The notes under the pieces are model-generated. The model saw nothing but the letters and a program-made list of their open reading frames with translations. It made no database searches and was not told the origin of the DNA. A program made the position numbers and the translations under genes. From Tenebrio molitor (Eukaryota; Arthropoda; Insecta; Coleoptera; Tenebrionidae), in NCBI RefSeq assembly GCF_963966145.1, contig NC_091052.1, forward strand, positions 1,860,001-1,924,000: DNA of 64,000 bases, given 5' to 3'. Shown one piece after another: positions 57,378 to 64,000 of this stretch; the stretch's first letter is position 1, and each line of letters starts with the position of its first letter.

Positions 57378-59343
57378 TTAATTTATTTCATTCTCAACTA
57401 ACTGTAACTCTTGTTCACTCTTTCTCCTCAAGCACCTATTTTCATTTTTGTTATTGAAATAAGCTGACACACATTTCACGCTTAGCCAAATTATTGATAT
57501 CACAAAAATTAAAGCTAGTAAAGTATTGGTGGTGTACAATTTCGAGTTAATGGAGCTAAAAGAATTAGATTCTAAATTAAGTAAACCTGTTGAATCTTTG
57601 GTTTCATATTTGCATTCTATCCCATCTACGTTTGTGCCATTAAAATGACCTCCCTTTGTAAGAATAACTTGTCTGTTTTCTCGAACAAATCTGGTCAAGT
57701 CTGAACAAGACCAACCATTACCTGTCAAACCGATCTCTCTTAATGTTGATGTCAAGTGTGCCACTATATTTTGGACACTTTCAAGACTGACACTATTGTA
57801 ACTCAGATTTAGTTTGCTTAGTTTTCTTAAATTGTGAAACACGCCTTCTTCGAGTGTCTTTATTTGGTTGCGAGACAAATCAAGATTGAACAAGTAGTCT
57901 AAGCCAACAAAAATCCCCAACGGTAATGATGAAATGTTATTGTTTGATAAATTCAATTGTATTATTACTTTCAAATCTTTAAAACAGCCATAATTTAATT
58001 TGGTTATTTTATTGTTGGATAAATCTAACGAAACAAGTGACTTCAAGTTACTCAACAAATGTAGTGAAACTTGCGTTAAATTGTTGAAAGTGAGATCTAG
58101 CCGTTTCAGATTGATCAAATTGGTGACATTTAATCGTGAATCAAAGAAGTTGGAGCTTAAATTCAACTTGTTTAATGAAACTGGAAGGTTTAACAAATTA
58201 GAACTACGCAAATTATTTTTGGCAAGATTAAGTGTTTCCAGCCTGTTATTATTTTTGAACAAATTAGGATCCAATTGTGTTATTTGATTGTTACTGAGTG
58301 AAAGTACTTTCAACCCTTGAAGATTACTAAAAGTGTCACTTCCAAACGAATTTAATCCTAAATAATTTTGATCTAGGTACAATTGTTCTACGGTCACGTT
58401 TTTAAACGCAATCGCTTTCATGATCATAATCCCGTTAGCACTTAAATCAATTATTTTCATGTCACAAGGTTTGGAAAAGCTCAAGGATTGTATCAAATTG
58501 TGACTAGCATTTAGTGTTAAGGATGAATTTGGAAATGATAAATTGTTCAGTACGGACAAATAATTGTTGTTGATGTACACTTTTTCCAGTTTGGTGTTAT
58601 TTATTATCGTATTTCCGTCGAATCTCTTTAAATTGTTATCGTTTAATAACAAAGTTTGTAGATTCGACAATTGTCCAAATAATTGGCTATCAGTATTAAC
58701 CAGTTTATTGAACGACAGATCCAAAATTAATAATTGCGATAATCGTTGAAATGTCTTTGGTGATAAGTTGACAACAAAATTATTTTGCAGTGTAAGTCGT
58801 CTAAGTTTTTCAAGACCAGCAAAAGCTTTTTCGTTAACGTTCGCTATGTTATTGAAACTCAGATCTAGTTCTTGTAGAACGGAAAGACCGTTAAAAGTGT
58901 CCGCGCCGACCATACTGATCTTGTTTTGTTTTAACGACAGTTTATATAAATATTTTAGTCCGTCGAAAGCTCCTGGTTGAATCACACGAATACTTGCGTT
59001 GTTAATTCTTAAATCTGGAAGAGTGTTGAGAGTTGCGAAAGCTCCTGTGGATATTTCGACGCTGCGAGTGTTGTTGATTTGTAACCATCGTATTTCAGGC
59101 AGAAACTGCATAAGTTGCGTGGAAAAATTAGTAGACAGAATTATGTCTTCACAGCTGACATATTTGGAGTTTGGTGATCGAAATCGGTAATTGTAAGAAT
59201 ATTGTGGTCCAATCCTAACAGAAATACAGCCTCCTAGGCTTTCATGAACTGTTATTGTTAAAATAAAAATTGCGCTCAAGCTGAAACGGACAAGTCTGAA
59301 TGTTTTTATGTTTGTCTATCTTGAACTTACCAAAATTTCATTT
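57378..59343 (-). CDS. LRR membrane protein 3
   Basis: Two exons: an 11-nt coding piece (59333-59343) and 57378-59280, 637 codons plus stop. The small exon supplies ATGAAATTTTG and joins, through a donor GTAAGT and acceptor CCGTTTCAG, to give the signal peptide MKFCLSAIFILTITVHESLG; the main exon alone has no ATG at its beginning. About 20 leucine-rich repeats follow (LDLSFNNIANVNEKAFAGLE, LSLSNNQITQLDPNLFKNNN), then a C-terminal cap (GNGWSCSDLTRFVRENR, GIECKYET), a membrane helix (LLALIFVISIIWLSVKCV) and a basic tail ending EQELQLVENEIN. No TIR domain. It is closely similar to LRR gene 4, with which it forms a recent tandem pair, and more distant from LRR 1 and 2. Confidence 0.9.
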
Positions 59344-59562
59344 TGGAAACTAGATCATCACCGACCAACTGATTCACTCCCCGGTTTATTACTGTCACAC
59401 TATTCTTGTCGGTTGTCAATGTCATTGGCATACCAGCAAAATGGTGATTAATTTTATCGCATTTCCTATTTCTTCGTGGAAACGTGTTGCAGCTTTTACT
59501 GACAAGAGTGATAAGAATGATAAGAATTGTCAATATTTTTATATAAATAAGAATTTTAATAT

Positions 59563-59895
59563 AGTCCAATTTTTACTTTTTTGAGGTGACGTCACGATTT
59601 GCTTTCTGGCTTTCTCTCTACTGAAACAACAGAAACAGAAAAAAACAAAAAAAAGGCACGTTTATTTATTGATGGTCACTTTGAGGTTATTTTATGCTCC
59701 TGTCAATTTGACAATTTTTAATTTCTTTCACTTATTACATTGATTAAAAACATAACCTTTCGAAGCAATTGTTAACAAATTTGAAACATAATAGTTATTT
59801 ATGATCAATTCAAATTTGTTTCTGATCCTAGCTCAAACATACGTGAAGTTACTAGATAATGACGTCATCGCAAAAGGGTAAAAATTGGACTTTAG
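59563..59895. repeat. Inverted-repeat element with TGACGTCA ends
   Basis: AGTCCAATTTTTAC at 59563 followed by GGTGACGTCAC pairs with GATGACGTCAT... and GTAAAAATTGGACTT ending near 59893. About 330 bp, in the 5' flank of LRR gene 3. Both arms contain the CRE-like palindrome TGACGTCA or close to it; whether that matters for LRR expression is unknown. Confidence 0.75.
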
Positions 59896-60894
59896 TTATT
59901 TTATTTGTATATAAAGGTCTCAGGGACAGTAAATGAACCGCATCGTATGCAAAAGCAGTATATTGTGTTATCACTGTTATGTATCAGGATTAAAAGTGGT
60001 ACTTTTTTTGACGGGTAATTTGTTTGCATACTGCAATAATTGCAAGTCAAAAAAAAGTCACTTTTAATCCGAATAACACATACTATTTTTTCTTTAACCA
60101 AGCAAAGGATCCATATCATTAAAAAACGCGAAATTCATACGTAGATACATTTTAAAATTTTGAAGCCAACGTTTTATTGAATATATTCCTGTCAACAAAG
60201 AAGCAGTTTTGGCTTTTGTTTTGTTTACATAAATATTTAATAGTTTTCTTTAAATAAACGAAGTGTTAAACTATTAATTGCAAGTAAAATTTCTGAACCC
60301 TGGGATTAATAATACTTTTAATCCTAGGAGGTAAAAGTGTTGCTTTAGTAACACGTAGGGTTACAAAAACATCAACTTTTGTGACAGAAAACGGTATTAA
60401 AACTACCATCTTTTACGACGGTTGATAAAAAACAAATTTATAGTAACGATTTTATTATATTCAACAATTTTTTGGGCGAGTGTTAGAGAAAAGAATCAAG
60501 GAGTAAATAGTAAAATGATATTTTTTATTAAAAAATATATAAATATGTATAACAAAATGCATCACTTAGGGACATTTTACCACATAAAGTTTTTGCCCCT
60601 GAAGTGAAATTTAATCAAAGAAATGTCATTTACATTTCATAGTTTGGATCTTTTAAACAGAATTTAATTTGTCAACTCAACCTTTAACATTTCAGTTAAT
60701 CTTAACATTAGTTGTCCACAGTTTTATCATGCATGTTTACATAATTATATTACGAATAATTTATATAAAAATATCTTATCAAGTATGTTTATTTTGTTAT
60801 GCTTATCGCAAAAATATAGCACCGCATCTTGCCTGGAAATGACATATTTCTTTGAGGTTTATCTATAAAATAAACTTATTTTAATTTATTTTAT
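59896..60894. other. Duplicated 3' flank of LRR gene 4 side
   Basis: Non-coding. Contains the second copy of the flank found at 56822-57100, interrupted by about 480 bp of other DNA between 59955 and 60430 (including an AGTGACTTTTTT-like inverted pair near 59995-60065). A stretch around 60285-60420 has small inverted motifs (ATTAATAATACTTTTAATCC). Confidence 0.6.
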
Positions 60895-61235
60895 CTTACA
60901 GGTGGAGTTTTTGAGCTACCTTAGACCATTGTTTTCGGTGACAGAAGTCAAATTTTAAGCACAAGTGAGATAAAGTACTCACTAGTGAGTTAATTTGACA
61001 GTTGCTATTTAACTTGACATAAATCACTCACAAGTGACAAAATTTGACAGCTGTCATTTTACTTGAATGAAACTGCATTTCTTGGATTTTTGCAATAGTT
61101 GCACCTGTAAGATAAAACGTCGTATATCACACGTGATCGAAATGCCATTATGAAACTCGTGAGAAGTGTCCCACTCGTGCGCAAGCGCACTCGACGGTCA
61201 AAATTCTCTCTTGTATAATGATGCATTTCTATCAC
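60895..61235. repeat. Dispersed repeat, copy 1 of a local pair
   Basis: Begins CTTACAGGTGGAGTTTTTGA and contains alternating CACAAGTGAGT / TTTGACAGCTGTCATTTTAC motifs, then CACCTGTAAGATAAAACGTC and GATCGAAATGCCATTATGAA. The same order recurs at 61258-61735. Its ends CTTACAGGT and ACCTGTAAG are themselves inverted. Confidence 0.85.
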
Positions 61236-61257
61236 TTATATTATAATATACTATTAT

Positions 61258-61735
61258 CTTACAGGTTGAGTTTTTGAGCTACCTTAGACCATTTTTTTTC
61301 GGTGATGGAAATAAAATATTATTCACAAGTGAGTAAATTTGACAGCTGCTATTTTACTTGAGATAAAGTACAGTTAGGGACACGGAATTTCGGGCATCAT
61401 TTTTCAGTGACTTCAAAAAATTGCGATGTCACTCTTTATTGTCAACGTGACATTCAAAAGTCAAATTTTGAAATTTATTTTCTGTTCACGTCAATCGCAT
61501 GTCAATCATTGAGGTGAATTAAGTAAAGCCTATTTTACATTTTTTGACAGTATATTGACAGTGATGTCCGAAATTCCGTGTCTCTAACTGTACTCACAAG
61601 TGAGTAAATTTGACAGCTGTCATTTTACTTGAATGAATCTTCATTTGCACCTGTAAGATAAAACGTCGTATATCCATGTGATCGAAATGCCATTATGAAA
61701 CTCGAGAGAAGTGCCAAAATTCTCACTCTCGTGAG
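61258..61735. repeat. Dispersed repeat, copy 2, with MITE inserted
   Basis: Matches 60895-61235 in the same orientation on both sides of an inserted MITE (61371-61590): left part through GAGATAAAGTA, right part from CTCACAAGTGAGTAAATTTG to ATGAAACTCGAGAGAAGTG. The uninterrupted copy 1 shows the empty target site (AAAGTACTCACTAGTGAG). Confidence 0.88.
61371..61590. repeat. MITE with TA duplication inside repeat copy 2
   Basis: CAGTTAGGGACACGGAATTT pairs with AAATTCCGTGTCTCTAACTG. TA stands on both sides (61369-61370 and 61591-61592), and comparison with copy 1 shows a single TA at the empty site. About 220 bp, non-coding: a clean Tc1/mariner-type MITE. Confidence 0.93.
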
Positions 61736-61760
61736 AGTCCAAGTCTATCATTTATAATAT

Positions 61761-62040
61761 CGGGCGTTCAAATGAAATCCTGGGCTGAGTAGGCGTTGGA
61801 AAAATTAAACCGTTTAGAACAGTGTAAAGTTTGAATTTCCCGCCGTTTGACGAGAATAGGAATCGTTACGTTATTCTATTTTTGATGTAATACATTGCAA
61901 AGAAAGAAAAAAAGAAAAAATTTTTGGCTCTAAATTTTAGGTTAGCTGTCAACATCCTCCAATTAATCTACGCTTTAAAAAAGCACAACAATTGACGGTT
62001 TCCAACGCCTGCCCAGCCCAGGATTTCATTTGAACGCGCG
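61761..62040. repeat. MITE with CGGGCGTTCAAATGAAATC ends
   Basis: CGGGCGTTCAAATGAAATCC pairs with GGATTTCATTTGAACGCGCG; the arms run about 40 bp through GGGCTGAGTAGGCGTTGGA. ATAT flanks both ends and may be the target duplication. The minus-strand 69-codon frame that crosses it and the next MITE is not a gene. Confidence 0.88.
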
Positions 62041-62052
62041 ATATACTTAATA

Positions 62053-62331
62053 TATTGGGTGATTCAAAATGATTGTGGCCAAGTATGGCAACTATGTATG
62101 AAAATTTATGTGGCAACTGTGTGGATGAAGTAGAGTTGTCATTTGTATGACATTTCATAAGCGTGCATTTGATTTTTTTTGATATCAGTACACATTGATT
62201 TGACAGTTTTGAAAATTGCGCGACTATGAACTGTCAAGGAAATATCAACTCTACCCTACTCACACAGTTGCCACATAAATTTTTGTACATAGTTGCCATA
62301 CTTGGCCACAATCATTTTGAATCACCCAATA
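62053..62331. repeat. MITE with TATTGGGTGATTCAAAAT ends
   Basis: TATTGGGTGATTCAAAATGA pairs with TCATTTTGAATCACCCAATA; the arms continue through TGGCCAAGTATGGCAACTAT and TTTATGTGGCAACTGTGT to about 90 bp. The GGGTGATTCAAAA core resembles the end of family A at 4068. Non-coding, 3' of LRR gene 4. Confidence 0.92.
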
Positions 62332-62381
62332 CACATATTGAGAATAAAAAACTGACATTTTTTTATAAATTAGACTACGAT

Positions 62382-64000
62382 TTAAGAGTCTTCAAAAATT
62401 TGTAACACATGTTCACTTTCTCTCCTCGAGCATCTCTTGTCATTTTTCTTATTGAAATAACGTGACAGATATTTCACGCTTAGCCAAATTAGTAACATCA
62501 CAAAAATTAAAGCTAGTAAAATATTGTTGGTGTAGAATCTCGAGTTAATAGAGCTGAAAGAATTAGATTCTAAATTAAGTAAACCTGTTGAATCTTTGGT
62601 TTCATATTTGCATTCTATCCCATCCACGTTTGTGCCATTAAAATGACCTCCATTTGTAAGAATAACCTCTCTGTTTTCTCGAACAAATCTGGTCAAGTCT
62701 GAACAAGACCAACCATTACCTGTCAAACCGATCTGTTTTAACGTTGATGTCAAGTGTTCCACTATATTTTGTACATTTTCAAGACTGACACTGTTGTAAT
62801 TTAGTTTTAATTCCTTTAGTCGTCTTAAATTGTGAAACACGCCTTCCTCGAGTGTCTTTATTTGATTGCGAGACAAATCAAGATAGTTCAAGTTGTCTAA
62901 GCCAACAAAAATCCCTAAGGGTAATGATGAAATTCTATTCTTTGATAAATTCAATCCTATTGTTGCTTTCAAATCTTTAAAACAGCCATAATCTAATTTT
63001 GTTATTTGATTGTTGGATAAATCTAACCAAAGAAGCGACTTCAAGTTACTCAAGAAATGTAGTGAGACTTGTTTTAAATTGTTGAAAGTGAGATCTAGCT
63101 GTTTCAGATTGATTAAATTGGTGACATTTAATCGTGAATCAAAGAAGTTAGAGTTTAAATTCAACTTGTTTAATGAAACTGGAAGGTTTAACAAATTAGA
63201 ACTATGCAAATAATTTTTGGCAAGATTAAGTGTTTTTAGCTTGTTATTATTTTTGAATAAATTAGGATCCAATTGTGTTATTTGATTGTTACTGAGTGAA
63301 AGTAGTTCCAACCCTTGAAGATTACTAAAAGTCTCACTTCCAAACGAATTTATTCCTAGATAATTTTGATCTAGGTACAATTCCTTTACGGCCACGTTTT
63401 TAAAGGAAATTCTTTTCATGATCATAATCCCGTTAGCACTTAAATCAATTACTTTCATGTCAGAAAGTTTGGAAAAGCTCAAGGATTGTATCAAATTGTG
63501 ACTAGCATTTAGTGTTAACGATGAATTTGGAAATGATAAATTGTTCAGTTCGGACAAATTATTGTTGTTAATGTACAATTTTTTCAGTCTGGTGATATTT
63601 ACTACTGTGCTTCCGTAAAATCTGTTTAAATTGTTATCGTTTAATAACAGAGTTTCGAGATTCCGCAAATATCCAAACAAGTGGCTATCAGTATTAACCA
63701 GTTTATTGAACGACAGATCCAAAATTTGTAAATATCTAAGTGGTTGAAATATCTTTGGTGATAAGTTGACAACAAAATTATTTTGCAGTATAAGTGTGTT
63801 AAGTCTTTGAAAAACAACAAAAACTTTTTCGTTAACGTGCTCTATGTTATTGAAACTCAGATCTAGTTCTTCTAGACGGAAAAGATTGTCAAATGTGTTC
63901 GCGCCGATGATACTAATTTTGTTGTGTTTTAACGACAGTTTTCTTAATGATGATACACCGTCGAAAGCTCCTGGTTGAATTACACGAATACTTGCGTTGT
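62382..64000 (-). CDS. LRR membrane protein 4, 5' end beyond window
   Basis: The frame is open from the right edge (64000) to its stop at 62382, about 539 residues, so the N-terminal signal peptide and first repeats lie outside. It begins NASIRVIQPGAFDG and runs through about 18 leucine-rich repeats (LEELDLSFNNIEHVNEKVF, LSLSNNQITQLDPNLFKNNN), the same C-terminal cap as LRR 3 (GNGWSCSDLTRFVRENREVI, GIECKYET), a membrane helix (LLALIFVMLLIWLSVKYL) and a tail ending SEHVLQIFEDS. It is near-identical to LRR 3 over long stretches, including silent sites, so the pair is a recent duplication. An apparent start at 63722 is internal and has no support. No TIR domain. Confidence 0.9.
   Translation of the reverse strand, partial: NASIRVIQPGAFDGVSSLRKLSLKHNKISIIGANTFDNLFRLEELDLSFNNIEHVNEKVFVVFQRLNTLILQNNFVVNLSPKIFQPLRYLQILDLSFNKLVNTDSHLFGYLRNLETLLLNDNNLNRFYGSTVVNITRLKKLYINNNNLSELNNLSFPNSSLTLNASHNLIQSLSFSKLSDMKVIDLSANGIMIMKRISFKNVAVKELYLDQNYLGINSFGSETFSNLQGLELLSLSNNQITQLDPNLFKNNNKLKTLNLAKNYLHSSNLLNLPVSLNKLNLNSNFFDSRLNVTNLINLKQLDLTFNNLKQVSLHFLSNLKSLLWLDLSNNQITKLDYGCFKDLKATIGLNLSKNRISSLPLGIFVGLDNLNYLDLSRNQIKTLEEGVFHNLRRLKELKLNYNSVSLENVQNIVEHLTSTLKQIGLTGNGWSCSDLTRFVRENREVILTNGGHFNGTNVDGIECKYETKDSTGLLNLESNSFSSINSRFYTNNILLALIFVMLLIWLSVKYLSRYFNKKNDKRCSRRESEHVLQIFEDS

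Noticed and set aside
63010..63213. Plus-strand frame opposite LRR gene 4, with a related one opposite LRR gene 3 at 58000-58287
   Set aside because: Both are antisense shadows conserved only because the underlying LRR genes are recent duplicates.
1..64000. CRISPR arrays, prokaryotic operons, rRNA or tRNA genes
   Set aside because: No regularly spaced short direct repeats, no operon-like coding blocks and no cloverleaf or rRNA sequence was recognised; the split genes show this is eukaryotic nuclear DNA.

Overview
This is a window of an AT-rich insect nuclear genome. Nearly every gene has short introns with GT/AG borders, and the non-genic DNA is packed with short inverted-repeat transposons. 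Gene content (yellow/MRJP protein, serpin, tandem carboxylesterases, Tejas-type LOTUS/Tudor protein, ALIX, Integrator subunit 10, PIG-B) fits a holometabolous insect; a beetle, probably tenebrionid, is my best guess (inference only).

Layout. 1-7.3 kb: repeats, the last exon of a yellow-family gene (+), the first exon of a serpin (-), and a 2.5 kb fold-back element holding smaller MITEs. 7.3-18.9 kb: a conserved housekeeping/germline block, all on the minus strand: PIG-B mannosyltransferase, Integrator subunit 10, a FUN14-domain mitochondrial protein, and Tejas/TDRD5. 20.3-21.9 kb: a decayed Tc1 transposon with doubled terminal repeats. 22.9-34.6 kb: four carboxylesterase genes, three tandem on + and a more divergent one on -, with Ser-Glu-His triads readable and with MITEs inside two introns. 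34.6-39.3 kb: gene-poor DNA with a Tc1 relic. 39.3-43.3 kb: ALIX (PDCD6IP). 44-48 kb: an unidentified two-exon coding fragment, then a nest of transposons inside transposons. 48.2-64 kb: a family of four single-pass membrane leucine-rich-repeat (LRR) proteins, all on -, plus one decayed copy; the fourth runs off the right edge.

The housekeeping genes do not form one pathway. The two expanding families (esterases, LRR receptors) are the dynamic part. The most notable observations are: a perfect-register 144-bp tandem expansion inside one LRR gene; several unrelated MITE families that share the same TACAGGGTG end; a short shared C-terminal tail on LRR proteins without TIR domains; and three genes whose true start or end is fixed only by tiny exons.

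All splice structures were read by eye from sequence and paralogue comparison; none is supported by transcripts here.
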